DNA of 64,000 bases from Tribonema minus (taxonomy: Eukaryota > Sar > Xanthophyceae > Tribonematales > Tribonemataceae), in the NCBI GenBank assembly GCA_017506865.1, contig JAFCMP010000290.1, forward strand, positions 806,001 through 870,000, in the 5' to 3' direction. Position numbers and translations under genes: made by a program. Shown piece after piece: positions 40,867 through 50,277 of the stretch (positions are counted from its first letter, which is position 1; the number at the start of each line of letters is the position of its first letter). Under the pieces are notes generated by a model that saw nothing but the letters and a program-made list of their open reading frames with translations, ran no database searches and was not told the origin of the DNA.

Positions 40867-43377
40867 TCATGCCTCGACGAAGATGACAGAGGTAAGCTCC
40901 CGCAGCGTGCTGCTGCTTACGCCCTTGGTCAGGCTGTCCGCCAGCTGCTTCTTGGTGTTGACGTACTCCAGCTGGATGGTCCGGGCGGCGATGTGATCAC
41001 GAATGTGGTGATACTTGAGGTCGATGTGCTTGGTGCGGCGGTGGTGCATGGGATTGGACGCCAGCTTGATGGCTCCTTGATTGTCCTCGAAGATGGTGGT
41101 CGCCTTGGTTAGAGGTATGCCGAGGTTGCGTTGTAGTTGTCGCAGATGGATGGCTTCATTGCATGCTTCTGTGAGCGCCATGTATTCCGCCTCGGTTGAT
41201 GAAAGCGCCACTGTGTCTTGCAGCCTTGAGCACCAAGAAATGGCCGCGCCGCCAAGAGTGAACAGGTAACCTGTGGTGGACCTGCGTGTGTCGATGTCTC
41301 CAGCGTGGTCAGCGTCGCAGTAGCCGCTGAGGTGGAAGCTGTCGGCTGTGGAGAAGTTGTACCGAAGCCGGAACTCTCGTGTGCCGTTGAGGTACCTGAA
41401 ATTGCGCAGGCATGCCTGCCAATGCGCACGCCCAGGGTTGTGCATGAAGCGAGATACCTCTCGCACGGCGTTGCTGATGTCCGGTCTGGTAACCACTGCT
41501 AAGTAGAGCAGTGATCCGACGGCGCTCCGGTATGGTATTGATGCCATGAATGATGCATCTGTCGATGTAGAAGCAGCCATTGTTTTTGAGAGTGGTCCAT
41601 CGGCAGAGGGCGTGATGACGGGCTTGCTGCTCCCAAGGCTGAACTTCTCGAGGATGGTCTTGATGTAGGTGGTCTGGTCCATGGTGAGTAGTCGCTTGGT
41701 GCGATCTCGCCAAATGTGGATGCCGAGGAAGTGCTCCAGCTGCCCGAGTTCCTTGACGTTGAAGGTCTGACTGATGCTGTCCTTGAACGCTTGTAGTAGA
41801 CCGCTGCTGTTGGACGCGAGGATGATATCGTCGACGTATACGACCACAAAGAGGTTGTGGTTCTCCTGAAAGTAGGTGTACAGGCACGTGTCCACTGATG
41901 ACCGCTTGAAGCCGAAGTCGTGCTCCAGCCACTGGTTCAGGACTGAGTTCCAGTTCTCGGGAGCTTGCTTGAGACCGTATAGGCTGCGCCGAAGCCGGTA
42001 GACAAGTGGTGCGCCTGAGGAGGAGGTCTCGTGGTAGCCGGGAGGTATAGCGGCGTAGATCTCTTCATTGACAGGTGCGTTGAGAAAGGCTGTGTCGACG
42101 TCCATTTGCTCCAGCTCCCAGTCGTAGTATGATGCTGTCGCAAGGTGGGTCCTGACCGTGGTGATGGCTGCGACTGGAGCGTAGGTGTCGAAGAAGTTGA
42201 CGCCTGTGATTTGCGAGCGGGAGGAGAAACGGAGAAGCCCGCTGCGGTCGCCTGTCCCGCTGTAGGGTGCCGGTGGTGCTTCAGGTGGCGGCATGAGTCG
42301 CTTATCGCCTTGTGCCTCCTCGCTCCCTCCAATGCTGGCAATGGCGTCGCTCGCTTGCGTTTGGTGGTTTGTTGCGTCCGACAAGTGCTGTGAAGGCTGC
42401 ACTAATGGCGCCTTGAGCGGCTGCCTTGCTGGTTTGAGTTGAGCCCCCTCTGGCTCTAGTGTGGTCGCGCTTCGCTGCCTAGCCGACTTGGTAGCGATAG
42501 TAGTGCGCGGCTCCTTATATAGCTGGTTGGCTGTTGTGGCTGCCTGGCTGTACGGCTCCGGGATGTGCTGCATAGCCGACTCTGCAGCCTTGATGGGTTG
42601 CGGCTCTAGCAGTCGCTGCTTACCCGATTCAGCAGCATGACTGCATTCCGGCTCTGGACTCCAGGGGTGCACTTCCAACTTGACGTGATGCCCTCCTCCT
42701 GGCTCCGCCATGCTAGCGAAGGAGCATACCTCCCGCTGCATTCCAATGGACTGGCCGGGATTGATGTTCGCCGCCGGCTTGTTGATGGTCGACGTGTTGT
42801 TGGCACGCCGGATAGGCAAGGTCCACAGGCCTCGAGCGTCTCTATCGAGAGCGAAGCAATGATTGGCGTAAAGTGCCTTTGATCTGGACTCTTTGCCGTT
42901 GAAGACGAACTTGATGCCGCGGCTGACTGCCTTGGTGACTGAGAGCAGATTGACGGTGCCCATGGAGGGAATGATGGCGACGTCGAAGAGTGTGACTGGT
43001 TGGTCGCCGATGAAGCCGGGAAGATCGCCAATGTGTGTAGCTTGCGCCAGGCCGCCGTCTGCCATTGTCACGGCAGTCTCGAATGGACGGACGTTTACCA
43101 TGCCCTGGGGCGAGCTGGTCATATGACTGGTGCAGCCAGAGTCGATGATCCACTCCTCGGCTGCCGTAGGGGCTGATGATGAGGCGCTGATCGCCATGAA
43201 GCCCACGTTAGCTGGCGTGTTGTCGCCATTGCTGCTCTTGTCGCCGCTCCCGCCTCCGCCGTTGTTGCCCTCAAAGGTGCTACGGCCGCCATGTTTCCTC
43301 GGGGTCCACCCCGGGGCTTGCCGTGCAATGCGAAGCACTTGTCGATGGTGTGTCCCAGCTTGTTGCAGTGCGCGCAT
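40867..43377 (-). CDS. pol: copia pol: protease, RT and RNase H (integrase missing)
   Basis: An 836-codon minus-strand frame. The aspartic protease motif is present (EWIIDSGCTSHMT), with the downstream GVLSP-equivalent region. The reverse transcriptase shows FFDTYAPVAAITTVRT, MDVDTAFLNAPVNEEIYAAI, YGLKQAPENWNS and the catalytic YVDDI. RNase H shows GYCDADHAGDIDTRRSTTGY, SSTEAEYMAL and the family-typical HIDLKYHHIRD. Between protease and RT there is only a ~200-residue Pro/Gln/Ala-rich linker: the zinc-binding and DDE integrase domains and the first RT block (the W-K-V-F-K-type start) are absent. The frame overlaps gag by 259 nt in a different phase, so expression would need a frameshift. Stop at 40867-40869. 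Confidence 0.9.
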   Translation of the reverse strand: MRALQQAGTHHRQVLRIARQAPGWTPRKHGGRSTFEGNNGGGGSGDKSSNGDNTPANVGFMAISASSSAPTAAEEWIIDSGCTSHMTSSPQGMVNVRPFETAVTMADGGLAQATHIGDLPGFIGDQPVTLFDVAIIPSMGTVNLLSVTKAVSRGIKFVFNGKESRSKALYANHCFALDRDARGLWTLPIRRANNTSTINKPAANINPGQSIGMQREVCSFASMAEPGGGHHVKLEVHPWSPEPECSHAAESGKQRLLEPQPIKAAESAMQHIPEPYSQAATTANQLYKEPRTTIATKSARQRSATTLEPEGAQLKPARQPLKAPLVQPSQHLSDATNHQTQASDAIASIGGSEEAQGDKRLMPPPEAPPAPYSGTGDRSGLLRFSSRSQITGVNFFDTYAPVAAITTVRTHLATASYYDWELEQMDVDTAFLNAPVNEEIYAAIPPGYHETSSSGAPLVYRLRRSLYGLKQAPENWNSVLNQWLEHDFGFKRSSVDTCLYTYFQENHNLFVVVYVDDIILASNSSGLLQAFKDSISQTFNVKELGQLEHFLGIHIWRDRTKRLLTMDQTTYIKTILEKFSLGSSKPVITPSADGPLSKTMAASTSTDASFMASIPYRSAVGSLLYLAVVTRPDISNAVREVSRFMHNPGRAHWQACLRNFRYLNGTREFRLRYNFSTADSFHLSGYCDADHAGDIDTRRSTTGYLFTLGGAAISWCSRLQDTVALSSTEAEYMALTEACNEAIHLRQLQRNLGIPLTKATTIFEDNQGAIKLASNPMHHRRTKHIDLKYHHIRDHIAARTIQLEYVNTKKQLADSLTKGVSSSTLRELTSVIFVEA

Positions 43378-44111
43378 CTTGTCTTACTACCAGCTGCCGC
43401 GGGCCCTCCGCGACCAGCGGGGGCCACTCCGCTAGCGCCACCTGGGCGCTGCGCATGATGTGCGGCAAGAGCGGACTCCGACGGGTCCGCGCTGGGAGAC
43501 GTGATGATCTTGCGCCGATAAAACGCCCGCAGTTTGATCTGCAGGTCGCCGAGGCTGAGGTTGTCCAAATCTTGCTCGACGAGGGTGACGAGCTCGGAGT
43601 AGATCATGGGGAGCTTGACGACGATGTCGGTGACGAAGTCGGAGTCGCTGATATTGACGCCGTTGTCCTTGAGTTGCCGACGGATGTAGTCGAGCTGCAT
43701 GATGAATTCGTCCGGATCTTGGTCCGCTGACATGACGGTAGTTGAAAATAATCTGCGCAGCTCCGTCTTGCGCGCAGATGACTTCACCTCATATTTGTCG
43801 TTGAGCGCTGTCCACGCTCGCGCCGGTCGGTCGTTGCCTGACGCGGTGCCCTCGACAATGAAGAAGGCCAGGTCCGAGCAGCACAGTAGTAATTCCGCGT
43901 ACGCCTGCGTCTCCAGCCTGTCGCGCTTGGCCTTGGCGTCTGCTGCCAGGATCTCCCGCTGCGACGGCTCCATGGGACTGGTGAGGGCCTCATAGGTCCC
44001 TACTAACGCAGCCCTCGACGCGAATTTTGCGGACCACTGTCTCCAGTGCTCTTGCTTGCCGCTGAAGGGCGGCAGCTTGAGTGCATCCTTGCTCTCTATC
44101 GGTGTGACCAT
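43119..44111 (-). CDS. gag: copia gag polyprotein
   Basis: A 330-codon minus-strand frame starting with an ATG that overlaps the last bases of the 5' LTR (44111-44109). It contains the UBN2-type gag region (KLPPFSGKQEHWRQWSAKFA; AWTALNDKYEVKSSARKTEL; DQDPDEFIMQLDYIRRQLKD) and a CCHC zinc knuckle (CAHCNKLGHTIDKC). The useful part ends soon after the knuckle. The pol frame (protease) takes over in the +1/-1 phase within the CCCCGGGG-containing stretch, so the remaining ~65 codons of this frame are probably not meaningful. Confidence 0.85.
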   Translation of the reverse strand: MVTPIESKDALKLPPFSGKQEHWRQWSAKFASRAALVGTYEALTSPMEPSQREILAADAKAKRDRLETQAYAELLLCCSDLAFFIVEGTASGNDRPARAWTALNDKYEVKSSARKTELRRLFSTTVMSADQDPDEFIMQLDYIRRQLKDNGVNISDSDFVTDIVVKLPMIYSELVTLVEQDLDNLSLGDLQIKLRAFYRRKIITSPSADPSESALAAHHAQRPGGASGVAPAGRGGPAAAGSKTRCAHCNKLGHTIDKCFALHGKPRGGPRGNMAAVAPLRATTAEAGAATRAAMATTRQLTWASWRSAPHHQPLRQPRSGSSTLAAPVI

Positions 44112-44817
44112 GTCGGAAGCGTTGCAGAATCAAGAGCGCGGATGCCTCTCTGCAGGTTGCGATTGCCTCAGACTTGGCAAGTTCCTAGCCGTTCGCGCAA
44201 AGGCGCACACTCACACGAACGAGGTGAGTAGGGGAGAGCAGCAACAGTATCGCACCAAGGAGGACTATGTCAGGCGTATGCCCCAGTACCAGTCCTTGCG
44301 TGGCTTGCGTGCTCCATGTGCCCTAACGTACCTTTCTGTGGAGCTAGGCTGAAAGTGCTTCAGTCTTGTGTGTTGGCAGGCCTTGTGCAGTGGCAACACG
44401 TGGCAGAAGAAGAGACTCTGGCTATGCCGTGTTTTGAAGGAAGTGAATTGGTGAGAGTGAGGCAACCTTGCTTGGTGCCGAACTCCATAGAACCGGCCTG
44501 ATACAATGGGCCGATGTCCCGAAGGGCCGAGACCTAGCCCAAATGGGCCGAACCCTAATCAACATGTGGCCGATGCCCAACTTCAAGTTCAACTATAAAG
44601 TTGAAGTAGGAGTGTCAACTTCAACTATGGCAGTATAGTACTGCAGAACAATGCTGTTCTACTGAACGCATAGGAAAGCGCACCCAGTCATGACTCTCCT
44701 GGGAATGGGGGCATTTCACCACTCTTGCGCATACACTACGGATGTCTGCTTCAGGCTGCAAGTCTCGATAGGTGACAAGACCTCTGAAGGACTGCATCTG
44801 AGCATAATATCTCGACA
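44111..44817 (-). repeat. 5' LTR of the copia element
   Basis: 707 bp, identical in layout to the 3' LTR apart from one 16-bp indel and about four substitutions. It is upstream of gag on the minus strand and would carry the element's promoter. Confidence 0.9.
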
Positions 44818-45981
44818 GCCTCAACAGCAGCGGGCTGCCGCTCTCCTCGCCAACCAAGGCGCGCTGGACTACGATGCCGTCGATGCGCGCATACGCAAGG
44901 CACTGATCCCCGGAGAGACCGCTCTGGATGCGGTGCAGTCTCAGCTCCGACAGGCTTCCACACTGGCGGCGGAGCACGGAGCTCAGTTTAACCGGCTGAC
45001 GGGGCGAGTACAGGCCATCGATGACGTCAACGCGAGGCTGGAGGACGACATGCGAGCGAGCTGGAGAGAGCACGAAGCGCACGCCAACCGATTCGACGCT
45101 GCCCAGGACCAGATGTCTAGGCTGACGGGGCGCGCAGACGCGGCCGACCGCCACATCACCAACATTCACGCCGCCCGTGTCGGAATGAACGGGAGGCTGG
45201 ATGCGATGGACGCCGCTCACAGGGAGCTAGGCGGCAGGGTTACGAACGCCGAGGTGACCATGAACGGCCTCAGTGTAGGCGTCGGTCAGCTGCACGCCCA
45301 GATGCAGGAGGCGTCTCACGTGGTCGCTCAGAATCGGCAGGAGACCGGGGCGGCCCTTAGCGGGCTCAACGCCGACTTGATGGTGCTCGGTAGGGCGGCG
45401 GGAGACGCTCACCAAGCGAGCCGCGACGCTCTCCAGGGACAGATCAACAACATGGCCGGGGCGGCTCAGGCCGCTTTCGATGACGTGAGGGGCCAGGTCG
45501 GCCAGGTCGCAGGCGGAGTGAACCAGGTGGCGGGTGGGCTGAATACGCTCCGCCAGGCGACGAGTGCGGGTTTCCGGGCCGTAACGGAGAACATGAGGGG
45601 GCAAGCTCAGCACGAGGCTGTGCAGGGGGCGATGCAGCAGCAGGCGGCGGCGCAGCTACAGGCACAGCCGCAGGTGGCGGACGCGATGCAGCAGCTTCAG
45701 GCGGCTGCCGCTGCCCCTCACCCAGGTCAACTCGAGATGGTGGCGGCTCAGCACCAGTACAACGTCCTCGTGCCGCAGCAGGTGCATTACGTGGCGCCTC
45801 CCCTTCCACAGCCTCCCGAATACACTGTTCAGGTTCCTAGGGAGAATTTGGTGGACCACACCCCCGTGGATCCGGCGATCGGGGCGATGGTACCGACGGT
45901 GTCCCCCGTGCCATGGGAACGCGACAGCATGAACGACCTCTGATCCGCTGTTAAATATATGGTTCAATTGAATCGAGCAAC

Positions 45982-48900
45982 ATGTCCAATCTACAGAACT
46001 ACTACGGCGTGACCGTCGACTCGGCCCAGTTGGCATCCACTGTGAACCCCCAAGTCGCGCGCCGAGACAGGGCGTATCGGATCGCCATGCCCTTCTACCG
46101 CGGCATCAATGCGAATTACCAGATCGGGAGAGGCGATCTCCGCGCGGCGAACGACTTGAGGACCGGCACGCTCACTCTCACGAACAAGACGTTGACCGCG
46201 CCATTCTTCACGGGAAACGCCAACTCCTCCGGCACGATTCTGGGAAACGGCGTGCAGGTCAACACCGCGGCGAGCCTGACCGCTCCTAAAGCGCTTGTCC
46301 TGTACTCCGGCTCTGGAAATTTCGCCATCTACTGCGGCACGAACAAGACCAACGCGGGGGCCACCGCGCCTTACTACGGTACCACTACGGGGCAGGTGAC
46401 CCGATTTCGAAACCGGGCCACGACGGGCGACGGCGGCTGGATCTGGGAGAACGACTACGACCAGGCAGTGATGGCCGTCAACTCGTACACCGGCGAGTGC
46501 AAGATCAAGGGAACCCTGACCACGGAGGGGTCGATCCTATCGTCTAGCATCAACGGCTTGTGCCTGGGCAGGAGCGTGCACGGAAACCTGGGAAATCGAA
46601 GGCTGGACCGCATGCTGCAGCGCGAGAACGACCGCGTGCAGATCCTCGAGTCGGGCAAGATGGTGAGCGACCAGCTGTACTCGACCAATCTGTACGGCGG
46701 CGTGACCATCACCGTCACCCCCGCGACCGCGCTGACGGGGGCGGAACTCACTCTCGCCACTCTCATCCCCGACGTGACGCTGGGCACGGTGCGCACTTCC
46801 ATCATCAACCTATCCGCTCTCGGAGTGGAGATCAGTCCGGACGCCATCATCAACGGCGTCTCCTTCAACGACTGGTACGATTTGATAAACACCAACATTA
46901 CGGGCATCAACGCCGCCCTAGCCGCACAGGGGGTAGTGGACGGTATCCAGGCGGCGATCACGGCAGGGGAAGGAATCGCCAAGATGTGGCCCCAGTTTCA
47001 GGGGTACGCGCCCCTCCCGGACTATGCCATTCCGGACGAGTTCATGCAGGGAATGGACGCCGCAGACATGAGCTACAGCATGGCGGGAGGCATGGCCAAC
47101 ATAGCGCCGGCGGGAAGCTTCACGAACGCACTCGGGACGCTGGTGGAGCGGGCGGTGTCGATGTTCTCCGTCACCGGCAACATGTCAGTTTCGGGCGCCT
47201 CCAGCTTCGGCGAGTCGGTCGCTCCTCTGACGGGGTTCGGCATGAGAGCGATCGATACGGACGTGGACATGAACCCTCTACTCGCAACCTTCGGACCCTC
47301 CTCAGCACCCGTTGTTTCTGTGTACTACGACGGATCCATCTCGGCGTACCAGACTTCCGTTTCGACCGCCTCAGCCATCGATTCGGACGTGCTCAACTTG
47401 GCGGTCGGCAATGTGAACGGGGTGCCTACGGGAACGCTGTTGCAACGTCCTCAGATTCGGAGAACGTTTTTCCCGAAGGTCCGAGTCAAGCCGTTTCTGG
47501 CTCGGGTGATGAAGCGGGTCGTGGCCAGGACGAAGCCGGCGCTCACGAGGGGGATCGACAGAATTCTCAATTCGCTCGCAACTCGCATGGCGGAGAACAC
47601 TCGGCGTACCAAGCCGAGTCTGGGCCGAGATTGCGGCAGGATGCTGACTTCCTTCTCGAATCGGATATCGGCTGGGGCCCGACTCGTCAAGCCGGCGGTG
47701 GCCCGAAACATTGACCGCGTGGTTTCCGCTCTTTCGACTCGGATCTCAGCCAACTCTCGGCGAACGAAACCGGTCCTGGCAAGGGACTGTGGAAGGAACC
47801 TAAATGCGCTTTCGGCGCGAATCACGGCGATCGACACGAGCGGGGGGTACGCAGCCATGCGCAAGATCAAGCCGCAGGCGATGCGGTCGCTGAACCGAGT
47901 CGTCATGTCGCTCAAGACGCAGGTGGACGCCATCGTCACGGGTACGTCGTCCATCGCCAACGCCATTCTGACAGGGGTGGTACAGGGGGACACGGCGGCG
48001 ATTTCGACTGGAACCGGCGTCGCCTCGACGTGGGTGAAACTGGGTTACTTCGGCCAGCACTTCGCGGGTACCGTATCCGTCACCGGCACCGGTTCGAGCA
48101 GGCACTGCTGCCTACTGATCCACATCAACTCCTGCCTCAGCAACAACGGCACGGGCGTGTATCGCAACATCGTCGTAGACCACTCGGGGAATTACAACTC
48201 CAACGCCGTGTTCGGAGACATCCAGCTCACGAACATCGCCACTTACACTGCGAACCACGAGCTGTACGTGTACGTGCAGACGGCGGTCCCCGTGTACGTC
48301 TACGTGAACGCGAGGAGCCACGGCCACGCGAGCGCGGCGCAGGCATTCGTCATGGACCTGCAGAACTACGGAACGACGGCTCCCGGGGGCACCGTCTTCA
48401 CCGCCACCGGTGGTCACAACGTGTTCTCCAACATGGTCGTCGGCGGACCACTCTCGGCTACATCGGTCGCCTCGTCGGGGGCCATCACCGGGTCTTCGGT
48501 CGCGGTCACCGGCGACGTGAGCGCGGCCACCCTCTCCCTGACGACGGACATCAACTGTCGCTGGGTGTTCTGCGACGCGTGCGTCAACACGAGGGCCGCC
48601 GAAGTGATCCCCCTCCTCCTCGACTCTACCGTCACGGGCGTAACGTCAGGAGCCAACCAGTTCGAGGCCCTCTTCTCCATGTACATGATCAACAGCTACG
48701 TCACCATCATGTTCTTGGGGAACGGAAGGATCAACACGGGCAGCGGAGCGGACTCGACGGGCTGCCGGCCCTACCTGTCGAGATCCGGCGCCTATACGAC
48801 CACCACCACCTCCTTCACGAAGCTTCCCCGTGCCATAGGCGACGACCCCGGGTACGCGGCAAACTTTTGCTGTATGGCCAAGTTCGCGGTCACGGCGGGT

Positions 48901-48999
48901 TGGACCTACACCGTGGGACTCGAAGTGAACGCGGCCTCGTCAGATGACAACTACACAATCACAGTGAACGGGGGAACGGCGTATTTCATGTCAACCTGA
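45982..48999 (+). CDS. Large fibre-like virion protein (1005 residues)
   Basis: An intact long frame from ATG 45982, preceded by an AT-rich TTAAATATATGG box. The N-terminus (MSNLQNYYGVTVDSAQLAST) leads into Gly/Ser/Thr-rich beta sequence. Around residues 490-640 there are four or five repeats of a basic ~35-residue unit (KPALTRGIDRILNSLATRMA; KPSLGRDCGRMLTSFSNRIS; KPAVARNIDRVVSALSTRIS; KPVLARDCGRNLNALSARIT), likely a trimeric coiled stalk. The C-terminal ~150 residues (FEALFSMYMINSYVTIMFLG; GWTYTVGLEVNAASSDDNYT) look like a compact beta head. The composition suits a receptor-binding fibre or spike. No family is assigned. It is one of the longest genes here and has no breaks. Confidence 0.65.
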   Translation: MSNLQNYYGVTVDSAQLASTVNPQVARRDRAYRIAMPFYRGINANYQIGRGDLRAANDLRTGTLTLTNKTLTAPFFTGNANSSGTILGNGVQVNTAASLTAPKALVLYSGSGNFAIYCGTNKTNAGATAPYYGTTTGQVTRFRNRATTGDGGWIWENDYDQAVMAVNSYTGECKIKGTLTTEGSILSSSINGLCLGRSVHGNLGNRRLDRMLQRENDRVQILESGKMVSDQLYSTNLYGGVTITVTPATALTGAELTLATLIPDVTLGTVRTSIINLSALGVEISPDAIINGVSFNDWYDLINTNITGINAALAAQGVVDGIQAAITAGEGIAKMWPQFQGYAPLPDYAIPDEFMQGMDAADMSYSMAGGMANIAPAGSFTNALGTLVERAVSMFSVTGNMSVSGASSFGESVAPLTGFGMRAIDTDVDMNPLLATFGPSSAPVVSVYYDGSISAYQTSVSTASAIDSDVLNLAVGNVNGVPTGTLLQRPQIRRTFFPKVRVKPFLARVMKRVVARTKPALTRGIDRILNSLATRMAENTRRTKPSLGRDCGRMLTSFSNRISAGARLVKPAVARNIDRVVSALSTRISANSRRTKPVLARDCGRNLNALSARITAIDTSGGYAAMRKIKPQAMRSLNRVVMSLKTQVDAIVTGTSSIANAILTGVVQGDTAAISTGTGVASTWVKLGYFGQHFAGTVSVTGTGSSRHCCLLIHINSCLSNNGTGVYRNIVVDHSGNYNSNAVFGDIQLTNIATYTANHELYVYVQTAVPVYVYVNARSHGHASAAQAFVMDLQNYGTTAPGGTVFTATGGHNVFSNMVVGGPLSATSVASSGAITGSSVAVTGDVSAATLSLTTDINCRWVFCDACVNTRAAEVIPLLLDSTVTGVTSGANQFEALFSMYMINSYVTIMFLGNGRINTGSGADSTGCRPYLSRSGAYTTTTTSFTKLPRAIGDDPGYAANFCCMAKFAVTAGWTYTVGLEVNAASSDDNYTITVNGGTAYFMST

Positions 49000-49041
49000 G
49001 TTTCCAGTCAGAAAAATGTTGAGTACGACCAAAGACGAAGC

Positions 49042-49386
49042 ATGCTGATCGCCACAGCCATTCCGGGAGCTTCCTACTCGGCGGGAGTGTTTTCGATCCC
49101 GTGGACGGCGTTGGCGGCCATCACCACGAATGACACCACCGCGATTGACAGTTTCGAACGTCTCATGTTCGCGCTTAACGAGTGCGTTTTGGAGAAACAG
49201 AACGTGGGGACGTTCACCCAGGTCAACCTCGGATTCGAAATTTCGAACCATCAACTGTCGCAAGGTACCTGGGAAACGAGCACGAACACCTCCTCAACGA
49301 GGACGCTGCAGTCGTTTCTTCAGACACACGACTTGGGCACGTCCACAGCGTACCTCATCAACGGGGACGGTGTGAGCAACAAATGA
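49042..49386 (+). CDS. Hypothetical viral protein, 114 residues
   Basis: ATG 49042, 42 bp after the fibre-like stop, same strand. Beta-rich with Thr/Ser/Asn (IPWTALAAITTNDTTAIDSF, then VGTFTQVNLGFEISNHQLSQ). Probably a small virion or fibre-associated protein by position. No recognised family. Confidence 0.6.
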   Translation: MLIATAIPGASYSAGVFSIPWTALAAITTNDTTAIDSFERLMFALNECVLEKQNVGTFTQVNLGFEISNHQLSQGTWETSTNTSSTRTLQSFLQTHDLGTSTAYLINGDGVSNK

Positions 49387-49417
49387 GCATAAATAACATT
49401 TTCCTTTACCAAACACT

Positions 49418-49615
49418 ATGATCCGAATCGCCGACTTGCCGACTCCCCTGCGCGATGCCATGACGGACTATCAGAACCAGAAGGCGCACGCCGTGTTGTA
49501 CCGCCCCTGTCTGCTGTGCATCAACCTCTACGCGAAAGACGACTCGGCGACCGTCAAGGACACGGCTGCCTACCTCAGCTCAAAGTATTCCCTGGTTGCG
49601 AATTTGATCCGTTAA
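49418..49615 (+). CDS. Hypothetical viral protein, 65 residues
   Basis: ATG 49418, 31 bp after the previous stop. The sequence MIRIADLPTPLRDAMTDYQN, then YAKDDSATVKDTAAYLSSKY is mixed alpha/beta. The next gene starts 25 bp downstream. The tight same-strand packing supports it being a real gene. Function unknown. Confidence 0.5.
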   Translation: MIRIADLPTPLRDAMTDYQNQKAHAVLYRPCLLCINLYAKDDSATVKDTAAYLSSKYSLVANLIR

Positions 49616-49639
49616 AATCTAGGCCGCGAGTAAACAGAC

Positions 49640-50047
49640 ATGGTCGCCAACGGCAGGTACCCGCGGTCCGTCTGCGTGAGGTCTGCCGACAAAGTCAGCG
49701 GCACGAACGACCAGTACTTCGTCAACCTCCCTCTCCTCGACGACGGGCCGTGGATATGCGAGTGCCAGGGAACCTTTCTGAGTGCTGCGGGAATCTCCGA
49801 ACACCAAATACGCGGCGGCAGCTTGAGCGGCTGCCAGAGCACCAATTTCGCCAGTAACTGGAGCACGGCGCTGACATACGTCAACAATGTGCCCACCATG
49901 ATGAATCGCCTCTACTTCTCGTCAGCCCCGCCGTTGCAGATCGAAGTTCGCCATGTCGTGGTTAGCTCGGGGCTGGTCACCACGTCAATAGGTCCTAACG
50001 CCTTCCTGCTGCGGTTCGTTCCCTACGACCCCGTGCAGCGTAACTGA
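49640..50047 (+). CDS. Hypothetical viral protein, 135 residues (virion-like, beta-rich)
   Basis: ATG 49640. The sequence is rich in beta-type segments and Ser/Asn (SVCVRSADKVSGTNDQYFVN; IEVRHVVVSSGLVTTSIGPN; FLLRFVPYDPVQRN). Last of the fibre-side gene series. The pattern S-x-D-x-[FY]-x-V-x-L-P near the start resembles minor structural proteins of PLVs, but this is weak. Followed by the internal TGCTTACAGCTTACGAATT motif at 50073. Confidence 0.55.
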   Translation: MVANGRYPRSVCVRSADKVSGTNDQYFVNLPLLDDGPWICECQGTFLSAAGISEHQIRGGSLSGCQSTNFASNWSTALTYVNNVPTMMNRLYFSSAPPLQIEVRHVVVSSGLVTTSIGPNAFLLRFVPYDPVQRN

Positions 50048-50072
50048 GCGAGTCTTTCGAGCGAGTCTCATT

Positions 50073-50091
50073 TGCTTACAGCTTACGAATT
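50073..50091. promoter_or_regulatory. Internal perfect copy of TGCTTACAGCTTACGAATT
   Basis: A perfect 19-bp match to the terminal copies. The bases before it (CGAGTCTCATT) also match those before the right terminal copy (CGAGTCGCATT at 60779-60789). It lies 26 bp after the stop of the previous gene and about 190 bp before the next ATG. Confidence 0.7.
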
Positions 50092-50277
50092 CACGAGGTC
50101 TCTAAAGCCCGATCGATTTCTGAGGAACGGAGTTTCAAAGTGGCAGTTGGGCGGGTAACGGATTTAGACTTTTTTACAAAATAAGTCTGAGGAGAACAAC
50201 AGCGCAGCGAGGGCTGGCGACATGGATTCACTCTCACTCTCTCAGCCGCATTCGCAGCAACCAAGCAACCAAGCAAC

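Larger units (their letters stand above)
40093..44817 (-). mobile_element. Ty1/copia LTR retrotransposon (4.7 kb), inserted in a viral gene
   Basis: Two LTRs beginning TGTCGGAAGC and ending ATCTCGACA: 40093-40815 (723 bp) and 44111-44817 (707 bp). They differ by a 16-bp indel and about four substitutions, so the insertion is fairly recent. Coding strand is minus: gag (44111-43119), then protease, reverse transcriptase and RNase H (43377-40867). A polypurine tract (GAGAGGGGG on the minus strand, 40824-40816) abuts the 3' LTR. The minus strand directly after the 5' LTR reads TGGTCACACC, where a primer-binding site is expected. The element lacks an integrase domain, so it must have moved with help in trans, or lost the domain in its lineage. 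Confidence 0.95.
40088..44822. repeat. 5-bp target-site duplication (GCCTC) of the copia element
   Basis: GCCTC occurs at 40088-40092, directly before the left LTR, and at 44818-44822, directly after the right LTR. Five bp is the usual Ty1/copia duplication. Restoring one copy gives an uninterrupted viral frame. Confidence 0.95.
39888..45943 (+). pseudogene. Coiled-coil structural protein split by a copia element
   Basis: 5' part: 39888-40092, starting MPETKKARKKVVLVKKPKTK, a Lys-rich start followed by a Gly/Ser linker. 3' part: 44823-45943. The copia element plus one copy of the 5-bp duplication (GCCTC) separates them. Without the insertion the gene is 1326 nt, exactly 442 codons, with one open frame. 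The 3' part is largely alpha-helical with repeated segments (LDAMDAAHRELGGRVTNAEV; QVGQVAGGVNQVAGGLNTLR), then a Gln/Ala-rich stretch and a Pro-rich tail ending WERDSMNDL. It precedes the fibre-like gene and is probably a virion component (stalk or fibre), although no family is recognised. The insertion abolishes the intact product. Confidence 0.8.

Noticed and set aside
46560..48947. Second-frame open stretches (384 and 305 codons) within the fibre-like gene
   Set aside because: They are Arg/His/Gly-rich by-products of the GC-rich third positions of the 1005-codon frame.
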